From Sphaerolaimus hirsutus (Eukaryota; Nematoda; Chromadorea; Monhysterida; Sphaerolaimidae), in assembly GCA_964036195.1 (NCBI GenBank), contig OZ038456.1:3782001-3846000 (forward strand): a stretch of 64,000 nucleotides of DNA, given 5' to 3'. The translations under genes were made by a program, and so were the position numbers. The notes beneath the pieces are model-generated. The model searched no databases and had not been told where the DNA came from. It worked only from the letters and a program-made list of their open reading frames with translations. Of this stretch, positions 23,023 through 34,489 are shown piece by piece (within the stretch, counting starts at the first letter, position 1; each line of letters opens with the position of its first letter).

Positions 23023-23424
23023 ATTAGAACCAGGGTTGGCAAAATCTCAGAAAAAAAAATAAAAATAAAAATAAAATGGAATATTTAAGAATAAAATAAA
23101 ATAAAACAAAATGGAATATTTAAGAATAAAAATAAAAGTTGTATAAAAATTCAAATTTTTGTAAAATTTTTGTAAAATTGTATAAAAATTCGTATTTTTG
23201 TACATGGTCGGTTGAAAAGTCCCCGGGCAGTGCTCGCCATTCGCGCTAGCGGTAAGCTACGGTTATAAAATTTTAACACGTTAATATATCAGGTGTTTTG
23301 AGTTTTCACCCAAAATTTCACCCCTCTAGCTCCACCCACTGCGGAACTGTGGGGGTTACAATTTCGGTCATTTTGTACTGATGTAGAAATGGTGCTCTAG
23401 CTCAACGCTGCTTTAAGTTGTGAT

Positions 23425-24263
23425 CAGGGTTGGCAAAATCTCAGAAACAAAAAAAAATAAAATAAAAATAAAATGGAAAATTAGAGAATAAAATAAAATA
23501 AAATAAAATGGAAAATTAATAAAATAAAAATACAATTTTACTAAAATTTGAATTTGAGTAAAATTTTAGTAAAATTGTACAATAATTCGATTTTTTGTAC
23601 AATTTTAGTAAAATTTTACAAAAACTCGAGTGTCTGTTAAATTCTATAGAAAGTTTTCTATCATGTTGCTTAAGTTCCTAGCTGCCAATTTGCAGAACTA
23701 GTGTCTTGTTGTATCTTTCATTGTTGTGATTGAAACATATCATTGCTCAAAATTGCAAATTTTCACATTTTTTAAAATATTTTCACCTTAAAGATCACTA
23801 ATTTATGTGATTTGTTTCCCATTTTCTTCGTTCCATACCTTGAAAAAGCCAATATATTGAACCCCGCAAGCCCCTACCCAAAAAAACAACCTAATTTAAG
23901 GTATCTTCCCTTGGGCGGAGCAATTAGATGCATATATCCAGGACCTCCTGAGGGTCAAAATACAAAATGCCTACCTCACAAATTGTGTCAAAAGTTTACA
24001 TAAATTTTTTTGTATTCATCTGCATGCTTCTAGCATGCACATTGTTTTATGTCCTTGTATCCAAGATTTTCAATTTTTTTGTAAAATTTTTGTAAAATTT
24101 TTGTAAAATTTTTGTAAAATGGTTTCATTTTATTTTATTAATGACATTTCAGAATAAAATAAAATAAAATAAACGGAAACATGAATAAAATTAAAATAAA
24201 ATACAATTTTAATAAAAATAAAATACAATTTTAGTAAAAAGAATTTTACTAAAACCAACCATG
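23425..24263. mobile_element. hAT-like family A element nested in B (A3)
   Basis: Ends cagggttgg and ccaaccatg, perfect duplication GTTGTGAT (23417-23424, 24264-24271). The intact B copy at 44358 reads gttgtgatcatgaaac with a single GTTGTGAT, a clean empty site. Body of AAAATAAAAT and TTTTGTAAAAT arrays. Confidence 0.92.
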
Positions 24264-24348
24264 GTTGTGATCATGAAACTTTGGCTAGTGTAAGCCACCA
24301 GTGTTGGCAATGTGCTGATAGTATTCAACACTTTCATCAACATCATTG

Positions 24349-26454
24349 GCCCCACACAAGCTGGTTTTCAAGGTTCCCTCTGTGAAAACCCATTATTTTG
24401 TTTTCAAATTCATTTAAACAGTCTGTGTAATGAGCCAACTGGCCGCCATCTTTGTTTTTTTTTCTATTTTTCCTCCGGAAGAACACATATTTGAAAACTC
24501 TGGTAAAATGCTGCAGACAAAATATTTTTTTGTCAAATAAGTACAAATTTGTAGGACAAGCTGTAAGCGGCATGTGATGCAGAAAATTATGCTTGATTTT
24601 TGGGACTGTATTGTATATTTTTAGCGCTGTTATACATATTTTTAAAAATTAATTCATTTTATAACTATAAATATTTTAAAAAATTTGGTTTTACATTGTA
24701 TATGATATCCGTCTCAGATATATGTCCAGTTTTTTTTCTCTTTCATTTGATACCATGTTTCATGATAGAAGTTCAAAGATGATGGAGAAATTGTTGTGAT
24801 GCTCAAGACATTAAATAATTTTTTAAAATTACATCCCTGTATCTGTAATTATCACATTATCACAGTAAAAAGCCCTTATTTTTTCACATCAAACAAAAAA
24901 AAACTGAATTCAATAACATTTCTGTAAAACAAGTAATGATATTTTTATACAATCCACCTTATAATTTTTTTAAAAATCACAAGTGCAATTCAAACAGCTG
25001 ATTTTGTATGTAAATGAAAGCCAAAAAAATGAACAACAAGTGAACACTGACTGCGACGATGTCACATTCAAGACACTAGCACAAAAAAATAAAAACAATT
25101 TTATTGTATTGTTTTCAGAAATGTTTTCATTTAATATTACAATCTGTCACGAAATTTAACATAAACATGAACCTTTTTGAAAACTCAAAAGTTATCTAGA
25201 TCTATCCATGGAATTGAGGAATTGAGTGAAAGTCTTGTAAAAGAAAAGTAAAGATGCAAAAAAAGGCTTGGAAAACATCACATAGTCTTTTTATGTTTCC
25301 AGAGATTTTTTCAAAATTATTTACTGTATGTGCACAACTTCAAAGTGTCAGTGCAAAAGGTATAAATTAACTACCACGCACTCAGTGGGGGCCATTACAA
25401 CACTCCAGCCTGCAGCAAAAACACCAAAAACTCCAGTCCAGCTGAGCCAAGCAGTGCAGCTGTGAAGCAGTGCAATGAAGCAAGAAAATCTAGAGCTGCA
25501 CAGGAAAACTCAGCTTAGTAAATGTGATGCAAGGTGGAAGTGCACAAAATAAGACATATGTAATATGCAGAAAATCAGGTTTGGCACCTGGCCAGATACT
25601 GTTTAGTTGTTTAGTCACTGTGGAGTGTTGATGCTGGTATCAACCTCACGTTGCAACAACATAAATACCATAAGTATGACATCAACCCCACATAAATATG
25701 ACATAATCAATATAATAAAACTCCCACTTCACAACATCATAAATCTAAAACTTTTCAAAATTGGTAATAACTTATGGAAACAGGTGACATATGCAGTTGT
25801 CACCTGAAACGTCGCCACAGCGACGTTTTTAAAAAAAAAAATTATTTTATTTTATATAAATCCCAAGTTTTCTACGACCCTATCATCAGATGCAACAAAA
25901 AATACTGCATCTACAGTGTCAATTTTACATAAACCCATTCATCCAGTGGTTTTTAAAGGATTTTGAAGTAAGTTGGCGAAATTTTGTAAACTGGTGATGC
26001 TGGGCGACGATTTTCCTACTTTTGATGTGTGAGGCGACGCATTTTCACATTTGTTCCACAGATATTGAAAACTGGCGCGTACAGCGACGTACAGCGACGT
26101 CGCCGTACGTCGCTCTACATCTCTACATTCACAAATGTTCTGCAAATTTGAAAACTGTAATGTACATTTTTGAAAACTAATTTATTCAATTTTAAGTTTT
26201 CAAAATTGTCTTCAGAGTATTATAGTGGCGACGTGTCGCCGCTACAGAGGCGACGCGTCGCCCTACGGTTTTCAAAAATGTTCTGCAAATGTGAACTTTG
26301 AACGGCAAATGTGACTTGCCGAAACCAATATTCACATATGCTGTCACTTATTGAAAAATAAAAGTGCAAATTGCACACTTTTGAATTCCATACAGCGACG
26401 CGTCGCCTAGGAGAGTTTTCAAAAAGGAACATTGAAAACCAGCTTGTGTGGCCA
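24349..26454. mobile_element. Family P element nested in B (P3)
   Basis: Left gccccacacaagctggtttt, right aaaaccagcttgtgtggcca, with CATTG at both outer edges (24344-24348, 26455-26459). The B family empty site (60554) has one CATTG. The 2.1-kb interior contains GCGACG / CGTCGC motif clusters at 25809-25830, 26030-26120, 26225-26265 and 26392-26408, and otherwise AT-rich DNA without coding domains. Confidence 0.75.
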
Positions 26455-28032
26455 CATTGCTATTAAGGTAAAATTAATGTGCAGATCAGGGCGATGTGCA
26501 AGAAACGTGGGAACTGTGATGGATGTTTTTGGTGATCATCTGAGATCATGTTGTATTGCAGTGATTTTAATGTTGTTTTGAAACGTGCAGTAAATTATTA
26601 TGTCAATTAAATTTCATTTGTGTTTCATTACTAATCTGTAGTGGACACATTACCCGTGTTCAACAGCAGTGTGCATGAAAAACGCCTCCTGTATTAACCT
26701 GTATTGACCAACCGTAGAGGCAGAATGATGAATTTGGTAGTGAGAGTAGTGACAGTAATGGCAATATGGACTAGGCTTATGATATCATTGCTAATGTTGG
26801 TTAGTGCTGGCACATTGCCAACACTGGTGGCTTACACTAGCCAAAGTTCCATGATCACAACTTAAAGCAGCGTTGAGCTAGAGCACCATTTGTACATCAG
26901 TGCAAAATGACCGAAATTGTAACCCCCACAGTTCCGCAGTGGGTGGAGCTAGAGGAGTGAAATTTTGGGTGAAAACTCAAAACACCTGATATATCAACGT
27001 TTTTTAAATTTTATAACCGTAGCTTACCCCTAGCGCGAATGGCGAGCACTGCCTGGGGACTTTTCAGCCCGACCATGTAAAATTGTATAAAAATTCATAT
27101 ATTAATTGTAAAGTTTTATCTCGTTGCTTGAGCTTCTACCTGTTTACTCATGGATCTGGGAGCAGACCCAAGTGTAAAGTGTCAAATGTCATGTAAAATG
27201 TCATGACAAATGTAAGGTAAAGTGTCAATTGCCATGACATCTAAAAAATAAAGTATCAATTGTCAAGCAAATTGTGTCCAAATATTATGTTTTATATCTA
27301 AATCTTATGTTGTTGAATCCAAATCGTATGTGAACATTTGGATACAAAAACATAAGATTTGGATACAAAACATACTATGGATACAAAAACACAATATTTG
27401 GATACACAATTTACACTTTGCATGACATTTGTCATGACAATTGCCACTTTGCTTGAAATTTGACATGACACTTGACATTTTGCATGACAATTGACACTTT
27501 ACTTTACATTTGTCATGACAATTGACAAATTGCATTACATTTTACAAATGTGCCCAGCACACTCCACTAGTCCTTCTACTGAAAATGCAAACCATTCTTA
27601 TCAATAATTGTAACTTTACATCTGCAGCTAGCTAACAATACATACTGCATGCAACTTTTGAAAAGTAAGGGAAAAATTTGTCACAGGTTTTTCATGTATA
27701 GTTCTAATTATAACATTTTTCTGGCCTTGCATGCATGATTCTAATTTTTTGTAAAATTTTTGTAAAATGTGTCATTTTATTTTATTAATGACTTTTGGGA
27801 ATAAAATAAAATGAAACAAGAATAAAATAAAAATAAAATAAAATTTTTATACAATTTTTATACAATTTTAGTAAAATGAATTTTTATAAAACCAACCCTG
27901 ATTATGACACGTCGAAATCACTCTTATCCAACCCGAATCCATTTTTTAAGGTTGTAAATGGTTGCACAATAGCGCTAAAAGCCATCTCAAGCAGTTTCAA
28001 CGTGCATTACATTGCGTCACTTTTTAAGTATA

Positions 28033-28461
28033 CCGTATTACCTCAAAATACCCCCAGGGGGTTTATTATTTCGCCAGCAAAATTTGAGGGGGGAATAATT
28101 CGAGGGGGGGGGGTTTATTCGAGGGGGGGTCTATTATTTCGCCAAAAATTTTCGGAAATTCCCCGTACGCGGACGTAGAAAAATCGAACAATTACATTGA
28201 TGTATATTTGTTTATACGCATATATAACTGTATATACACAAAAACCCTTCCCTAACGTCACTTAATCATCAGTTTTAACGTGTGTTATGCATTGTACAGA
28301 TAACAAACTGCGGTATTTGTCATGTACGTTCACGTTACACTCAATCTTAGGGGGGGTATTTCGAGTGGGGTTTATTATTTCCTCAGCCGAAATTTAGGGG
28401 GGTATTTCGAGGGGGGGGGGGTTTATTCAAGGGGGGGGGGAGTTAATTCGAGGTAATATGG
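28033..28461. mobile_element. TA-flanked MITE, family E (E6), 429 bp
   Basis: ta|ccgtattacctcaaaatac and attcgaggtaatatgg|ta. G-run arrays flank a middle (acgtagaaaaatcgaac, gtacgttcacgttacactc) shared with E3. Confidence 0.85.
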
Positions 28462-28511
28462 TACATGCGCACGTTCTAAAAGGTGACAGATTATCAACAC
28501 TTGAAATCCTG

Positions 28512-28839
28512 CCGGTGCCTTTCCCGGTGCCCCACTTTTTCCGGGTGGTGCCAGCACCTAAAGGCACCCTCGAAAAATGGCACCGCACCGCACCGGCACC
28601 GGTGCTATTCTAAAAAAAATGGCACCGGCACCGGCATGGCACCTCTGGAAATTGCAATGGCACCGCACCAGCACCGGTGCTGGTGCGGTGCCATTGCAAT
28701 CTTCAGGGGTGCCATGCCGGTGCCGGTGCCATTTTTTTCAGAATAGCACCGGTGCCGGTGCGGTGCGGTGCCATTTTTTTGCCGGTGCCAAAGGTGCTAG
28801 CACCAGGGCCAAAGTAAAAGGCACCGGGAAAGGCACCGG
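28512..28839. repeat. 328-bp near-perfect palindrome of GGCACC units (family G)
   Basis: ccggtgcctttcccggtgcc at the left edge is exactly mirrored by ggcaccgggaaaggcaccgg at the right edge. The centre lies between 28675 and 28676 in accagcaccggtgctggt. Intermediate blocks (gcaccggtgctattct / agaatagcaccggtgc; attgcaatggcaccgcac / gtgcggtgccattgcaat) are also mirrored. Confidence 0.9.
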
Positions 28840-29341
28840 CCAAGGCTTCATGTGCTGTGCAATTTTGTCCATAGTATGTGCTTATTCATATTTCAAAAAA
28901 CAGCGATATATTTACCCAACCGTTTTTGCCCATTTTGTAAACCTCCCATCAAATAAATATACCTACTGTGAAATCCATTATACCCGATACGTGATCTGAT
29001 GAGCGAATCTAAAATTTTGTTGAATTTTAAATCATTTTTATATTTTATATTTATCTTACTTTTTGGTTCAAAATTTGTTGTCAGTTTATGACAGAGATAG
29101 TTCCATTCTCTGTACAGCAAGACTCCGATCAGTAGACAATAGTGGCTATGGACATTGTAGTGAATTAAATATTTTATCTTTCATTTGTAATCATTGTAAT
29201 TGCTTCATAAAAGTTATTGCCGTATCATTCTGATCATTTTAAGTGCTCAACCATCAAAATCGGTTGAAAATTCATGGAAATATGCACTTCCAAAGGTGAG
29301 ACCACAGAGAAACTGCCCAATATTTACTTCAGAAATTCCAG
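28840..29341. other. No gene seen
   Basis: AT-rich. 29190-29280 has aatcattttaagtgctcaacc-type sequence shared loosely with element J (around 19130). Confidence 0.45.
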
Positions 29342-29549
29342 CCCGGTGCGGTGCCTTTCGGTGCTAGCACCGGCAACCCGCCGGTGCCCTTCGGTGCCGG
29401 TGCCATTTTTTCCAAAAGGCACCGGTGCCGGTGCGGTGCGGTGCCATTTTCCGGCCGGTGCCCCAGGGTGCCAGGTGCCCTTTTCATGCGTTGGCAAAGG
29501 TGCCGGTGCGGTGCAGTGCCATTTTTCCCGGTGCCTTTAACATCACTAG
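29342..29549. repeat. GGCACC array, family G, with F-like right end
   Basis: ggtgcggtgccttt / ggtgctagcaccggcaac units run to 29536 and end CCTTTAACATCACTA. That terminus is almost the family F right end (CTTTTTACATCACTA) although the array motif differs. No matching left end found. Confidence 0.6.
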
Positions 29550-29568
29550 CCGCGGGTGCATTTCTAAA

Positions 29569-29703
29569 AATGGCTGTGACCGGAGAAGTGGTCGAAATTG
29601 AAACTAGTATGGATGACGATGATGAAATTCATGCTCCCGCAAGTTCATCAGGGACGTTGCAAAATTTAAAATTTTTCATAGCCAGACGCAATAAAATACC
29701 CTG
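29569..29703 (+). CDS. Small acidic open frame, unrecognised
   Basis: ATG at 29569 opens 44 codons to TGA: MAVTGEVVEIETSMDDDDEI, then a Ser-rich patch and FFIARRNK. It is not made of array motifs and has a coding-like third-base pattern. It lies between the G array and H-type repeats, so it may be the 5' exon of a TE protein or of a host gene. Not identified. Confidence 0.25.
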
Positions 29704-29971
29704 ATAAATACTTGTACCCCAAAAAGGATAAATTTTAAGCTCCCGTGAGAAAAAAATACTCTATTTACTCAAAAATACTTGATAAAATACCTTTACGCAA
29801 TTTTACCCAAGTACTGGGTAAAAAAGTATTTTACTCGGGTATTTTTTGAGCATGGGTAAAAATAAAAGTATTTACCAGTGCTGATACTTTTGAAAAAGTT
29901 TGGTACTTATAACAACTCTGCCCCCAACACATGACAGACGAAACTGTGAACGTTTCAGTGAAAAATTATTA
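29704..29971. repeat. Family H-related right half
   Basis: gataaatacttgtacccc, gtattttactcgggtat and ggtacttataacaactctg: the last is a canonical H right terminus. The left terminus was not located. Confidence 0.55.
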
Positions 29972-30375
29972 CCGTATTACCTCGAATTATCCCCCCCCTC
30001 GAATTAACCCCCCCCCCTCGAATTAACCCCCCCTCAAAATGGGCTGGGGAAATAATAACCCCCCCCCCTCGAAATACCCCCCCCTTCGGAATGATGTACG
30101 TCATGTACATAATAAATACGTCATGTACGCAATGCACATGATGTATATTACTGTTAATTTGCATTGCAGCTACACATTTTGTAGTTTGTGTAGCTATCTA
30201 CTTTTTTATGTACAAATATATCCTGTTTGGACACATTTATTACCTATTTTGGGTACGCAAATGCCTACTATTTACTACAATACTTACAAAAATTTCTGAC
30301 GAAATAATAACCCCCCCCTCAAATAAACCCCCCCCTCGAATTAACCCCCCTTAACCCTCGAATTAAGTCAATACA
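29972..30375. mobile_element. Family E element (E7), right end rearranged
   Basis: Left ta|ccgtattacctcgaatta with C-runs. The interior cctgtttggacacatttatt and gtagctatctac are shared with 49171-49590. The right part repeats ctcgaattaaccccc in the same orientation as the left, so the usual inverted end is missing. Confidence 0.65.
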
Positions 30376-31154
30376 GAAGGGGGTCCAAGTTGAGTTTGAG
30401 AAGAGAGTTTATTTTTAGGGCGATGGAAGAACACTAGCAGCAGAGAGGAAGCAAAAGTCAATTTTTGTTGTAAGTCAAAAGATTGGTGAAAAACAACAAT
30501 TTCAGCTACTTATAAGGAGAAGGCAACTACCATAATCGACGTGAATAAAAAGACTAAAAAAGGCATAATGTCGGGAATGCACAGAATCACTTTCAAATCA
30601 CATAAGCTCTGATGTAAGCACTTAATAAAATTGTAAGATACAAATGCTTATAAAAACTAAATAATTAGACTAATAAAATGTGCGGTAATAATTAAGAACG
30701 GCTAATAGCATCAATTAAAAGCTTCATGCGACATGGGGCTTATTCTAATAATTAACAACTTACTCAAGAAATGATTAACCACTTCCATAATTACCTACAA
30801 ATCCCTACTTAACCTAATATAATCTAGAACAGGTAATAGCGCAGTGCAATGCATATTTACAAAAGCGGGAATGACAGAAATATGAATAAAATGAATACGA
30901 CGTAATGAATTATTATAAGAAATCAAGCTAACAGGTAATTAAGCAATTAATACAAGCTTACAACTAATGCTAATTAATAAGATTACTAAATACGATTAAT
31001 TAAGCTCATGGAAATTGGCGTGAAAGACATTGGCGTGAAACGATATATACAGTATTTTCTACATGTCACATGGAAACTTTGCCCAGGGGTCTGTATTCAT
31101 AAGTTACGGTAGCTAACGGAATGCTCGCGAGCACAAATGCTTATCACCCTCAAC
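30376..31154. other. 0.8 kb without recognised features
   Basis: Strongly AT-rich, many TTAAT/ATTAA words, no open frames of note. Confidence 0.5.
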
Positions 31155-31162
31155 GTCGCGAC

Positions 31163-31822
31163 TAGGGTGTCAAAAAAATTTTTTTACGGAAAACGGAAAC
31201 GGAAACGGAAAAAAATTTCAGCGGCCGGAAAACGGAACGGAAAACGGAAAAAAATTTGCACTTGGCGGAAAACGGAAACGGAAACGGAAAAAAATTTTCA
31301 GTGGCCGGAAAACGGAAAAAGGGGCCGGAAAAACGGAAACGGAAAAATGAAATTAGCATGGAAATGGAAAAAATTGCTGAAATTTTGCCAGAAAACAAAT
31401 AAAATTTGCTGAAATTTTGCTGGAAGTGGAAAAAATTTGCAGAGATTTTGCTGGAAACAGAAAAAATTCACATAATTGACAATCTGCATGAATGTTTACC
31501 AGTTCTGCTGGAACAGAAAACAGAAAGTTGAGCCAGAAAAAGGTAAAATGTGGCAGAAAAAGAGAAAATTGAGGCGGAAAATGGAAAAAAGCCAGAAAAA
31601 CTGGAAATTGAGCCGGAAAATGGAAAAAAGGCGGAAAAACTGAAAATTTAGCCGGAAAACGGAAAATGAGCCGGAAAAACGGAAACGGAAAACAAAGTGG
31701 CCGGAAAACGGAACGGAAAACGGAAAAAAAATTTCAGCAGCCGGAAAACGGAACGGAAAACGGAAAAAAATTGCCTGCGGAAAACGGAAACGGAAAACGG
31801 AAAACGGAAATTTGACACCCTA
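31163..31822. mobile_element. hAT-like element, family D (CGGAAAA array), 660 bp
   Basis: Ends TAGGGTGTCAAA and TTTGACACCCTA with a perfect 8-bp duplication GTCGCGAC (31155-31162, 31823-31830). Almost the entire interior is an array of cggaaaa / cggaaac units in one orientation, decaying towards the middle (31370-31560). Open frames across it are Lys/Arg- or Phe-rich artefacts. Confidence 0.92.
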
Positions 31823-31830
31823 GTCGCGAC

Positions 31831-32379
31831 CCACTATTGTGACTATCCGGTTGGCTCGCGCCTGTGAGAAAGGTTTCAGCCCGATGGCCTCGCCCTTCCG
31901 AGTGTGATGAGATATTTATGCTGGAGTGGCGGAAAATGTATTTTTTTTGGACTGCGACTTGTCACTTGGGGCGTTATCAGAAGCTGTTCCTACCACCCAC
32001 CGATACTAGATGATGCACGACAATCTAGTCAACATGGGGAGGAACTCGGAACAGTATTTGTTTTTGATATTTTTTGTGAAATTCATTGTTCCTGGCTTCC
32101 GGTCGCCACCTACCTATCAGTCGCAGTCTCCGCCTCTGCCCAAAGATAAGTAAAGGGTGGAATGTGCATTCGGCCGCCCAGAAAGTCACAACAGTGTGCC
32201 GACGACTTCAAAGGCGTCCACACACCGCGCCGCGGCATTTTAGAGTGAAAATGTGAAATTCCCCTCTCACCTTGTGCCACATGGAATGTAGTTTACATTT
32301 GGGCTAGAAATAACTTAGCTAAGTTTACTTAAATTGAATTGGCGCACGTTGATATGATAAATTAATGGGGGATAAGCAA
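31831..32379. other. Unrecognised unique sequence
   Basis: Mixed composition, including an open stretch 31904-32149 ending VATYLSVAVSASAQR, with no domain I can name. Possibly host sequence because motif arrays are absent. Confidence 0.35.
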
Positions 32380-32491
32380 ACAAAAATTGTGCAGAGCACT
32401 ACAACCGCTAAAGACATGGAAAACTCAGTCTGCCAGTGCAGCGGCGTCGATCTTGCAGTGCAATGCTTTACCGGGGCTTAGCACAGCAGGG

Positions 32492-34315
32492 TAGGGTGTC
32501 AAATTTCCATTTCCGTTTTCCGTTTCTGCCTTTCCGCAGGAAAATTTTTTACCTTTCCGTTTTCCGTTTTCCGGCAGCCGCAAAAATTTTACCTTTCTGT
32601 TTTCCGTTTTCTGGCAGCCAAAAATTTTTTACCTTTCCGTTTTCCGGCAGCTGAAAATTTTTTACCTTTCCATTTCCGTTTTACCAGACCATTTTTCCAT
32701 TTTCTGGCTTGATTTTCAGTTTTCTGGCATTTTTCCTTTGTTTTTCCAATCTGTATTTATCTTCAATTGGCTCATCCCATTGTGTTGTTTTTGTCTCTTG
32801 GAGCAGCATTGACAACTGGGATTTCAGGGTCAGTGAAACAGGTGCTGTGAACCCAATTGGGTCATTTGCTGACACCTATAATTTATTCAAGTTTCGTCTG
32901 GTTGGTGTTGTGATGCTGTCAATTTGCAATTTTGGTGTTGATATTGCCAGCATGTCCGTTCGGTGATTTTATTTCATGCCCATTACTGCGGCAATTTTAT
33001 TCACCTTTGGACTCCTGTCATTTTCTGCTATTTCATTCATGACTGATCTGGAGTTTGACAGCCATTCCCTCATGTTCATAGAACATTGGTTAAATAAAGC
33101 TTTGACTTTGTAATATAGTTCTAAAGCTTAAACTTCATTCGTGACACTCATGATGAAGTTATCGACATAAATGTTGTTTATTATTATTGCCAACTGGTTT
33201 CATTCCCCTTCATTTTCTTCATATTCATTCATGTTGTTTATTGTCAGATTTAAATGGTATTTTCTGACTGCTCCCAAAATTGCTGGGCTGCAGACAAGTC
33301 CAAACAGTACGCGTTTAAAACGAAGTACTATTAAGTTATTTTCAGTTACTGGTTTGAGGCATCTTTCAGCCAGAAAAATCGTGTGTAGTCTCTAGCTTGG
33401 TCATGCAATCCTATTTGCAAAAATGCCTTTTCAATATTGGCAATAAATGCTAGATTGCCTGCCCTGAACCTCAGGAGTAGGCCCAGTGCTAATGGTGTTG
33501 TAATTGGTCCTCTAAAAAGGCACTCATTGAAACTGGGCTTACCTGCCAACCCATCGTACACGATTCTGCATGATGTCGATCTGCCCGGCGTGATTACTGG
33601 CTGGTGTGGCAGGTAATGAATCCCCTTGTTATCTGTTTTGTCGTCACAGATCTCAATTGATCCCTTTTCTAGTTGGTCGTCCAAAACTTTCCGGTATTGT
33701 TTGAATAAGTTTGGATCTTTGTTGAATCTTCTTATCAGTGATTTAAACCGCACCAAGGCTTCTGCTTTTCCCGTGGGCAGGTCACTGATACTCTCTTTAT
33801 ACGGCCAGTCAATATAGTATTGTTTGTTGTTGTCGTTCAATTTTATGCTATTTATTATCATCTCCTCTGCAATGTTGTCATCAATTGCATAGGGGTCATC
33901 AGTGATTCCCACTGCTTCTAGACTGTGAAATTGTCGTAGTGTTTCCTTTCCTATGGCCACTATGGCTACTTTTTGATGATTTTTTGTTGGTTCAGTTAAG
34001 CTTGAACTACAAGTGAAGTTACAGGCATGATCCATAGTTGCAGAATGTACATCTACCACAATCAAAGCCAAACAGGCAAACCTGCATGCAGGTTTTCCTT
34101 CTGCAAATTTGTCTATTACCGTGATAATTTCACTTTTTTTTCTGTTTCCGTGAAAATTTTGCTTTCCATTTTCCGTTTTCTGGCATTTCATTTTTCCGTT
34201 TTCCGTTTTCCGGCCAACAATTTTTTTTACCGTTCCGTTTTCCGTTTTCCGTAAAGTGAAAAAAATTTACCTTTCCGTTTTCCGTTCTCCGTAAAAAATT
34301 TTTTTTGACACCCTA
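32492..34315. mobile_element. hAT-like family D element (D2) carrying BEL/Pao sequence
   Basis: TAGGGTGTCA at 32492 and TGACACCCTA ending at 34315 are flanked by a perfect duplication CAGCAGGG (32484-32491, 34316-34323). Subterminal TTTCCGTTTTCCG arrays occupy about 32500-32710 and 34135-34300. The 1.3-kb centre is decayed retrotransposon pol on the minus strand. The element therefore mobilised as, or later became, a composite. Confidence 0.9.
32760..34060 (-). pseudogene. BEL/Pao retrotransposon pol fragment (reverse transcriptase, decayed)
   Basis: Reading on the minus strand from about 34060: YYIDWPYK, then DDQLEKGSIEICDD, YLPHQPVITPG, SCRIVYDGLAG and LLRFRAGNLAFIANIEKAFL, all landmarks of the BEL/Pao reverse transcriptase palm. 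A frameshift follows FFWLKDASN (near 33350). The family continues in another frame with RFKRVLFGLVCSPAIL. The catalytic YVDD box reads YVDN (about 33160). Then come REWLSNSRSV and, near 32870, NDPIGFTAPVSL of the downstream connector. Protease, integrase and LTRs are not seen. It is certainly non-functional. The open frame at the start runs without a break into the D-type array. Confidence 0.88.
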
Positions 34316-34489
34316 CAGCAGGGGAAACTGCTGCGCAGTGCCATGCCGGCCCCGTAGACTACAAAAAGTTGCCAAAATACCTGAGGGGATTTATTTAAGT
34401 TTTAGTTTCCAAAATACATTGTAGTTTACATTCCGTGAATTATTATTGCATTTGGTTGTCTAAAAATTTGTGGGGTGGTGTCTTTCCCA

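Larger units (their letters stand above)
23203..27077. mobile_element. Family B element with long TIRs, itself twice interrupted
   Basis: Left CATGGTCGGTTGAAAAGTCC, right GGGGACTTTTCAGCCCGACC then ATG. TA occurs on both sides and is single in A1, consistent with a TA duplication. The arms are hundreds of bp long (ctagctccacccactgcgg on both sides). The uninterrupted copy at 44142-45036 is 895 bp; the excess here comes from A3 and P3. No coding region. Confidence 0.8.
23031..27900. mobile_element. hAT-like family A element split by element B (A2)
   Basis: Left end cagggttgg at 23031, right end ccaaccctg at 27900, flanks ATTAGAAC and ATTATGAC (6 of 8). The segments on either side of the B insertion align continuously with A1 (attcgtatttttgta / aaattgtataaaaattc), so A2 was about 1 kb before interruption. 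The 27165-27560 part repeats the A1 core with its TCCAAATCTTATG inverted motifs. Confidence 0.85.

Noticed and set aside
28483..29540. Long frames through the GGCACC palindrome
   Set aside because: Stop-poor arrays; readable on both strands.
31137..31489. Lys/Arg-rich or Phe-rich frames in the CGGAAAA array
   Set aside because: Direct products of the array motif, not conserved coding.
32760..34060. An intact endogenous retroelement
   Set aside because: Frameshift, altered catalytic box, no LTRs, no protease or integrase; it is a fragment only.
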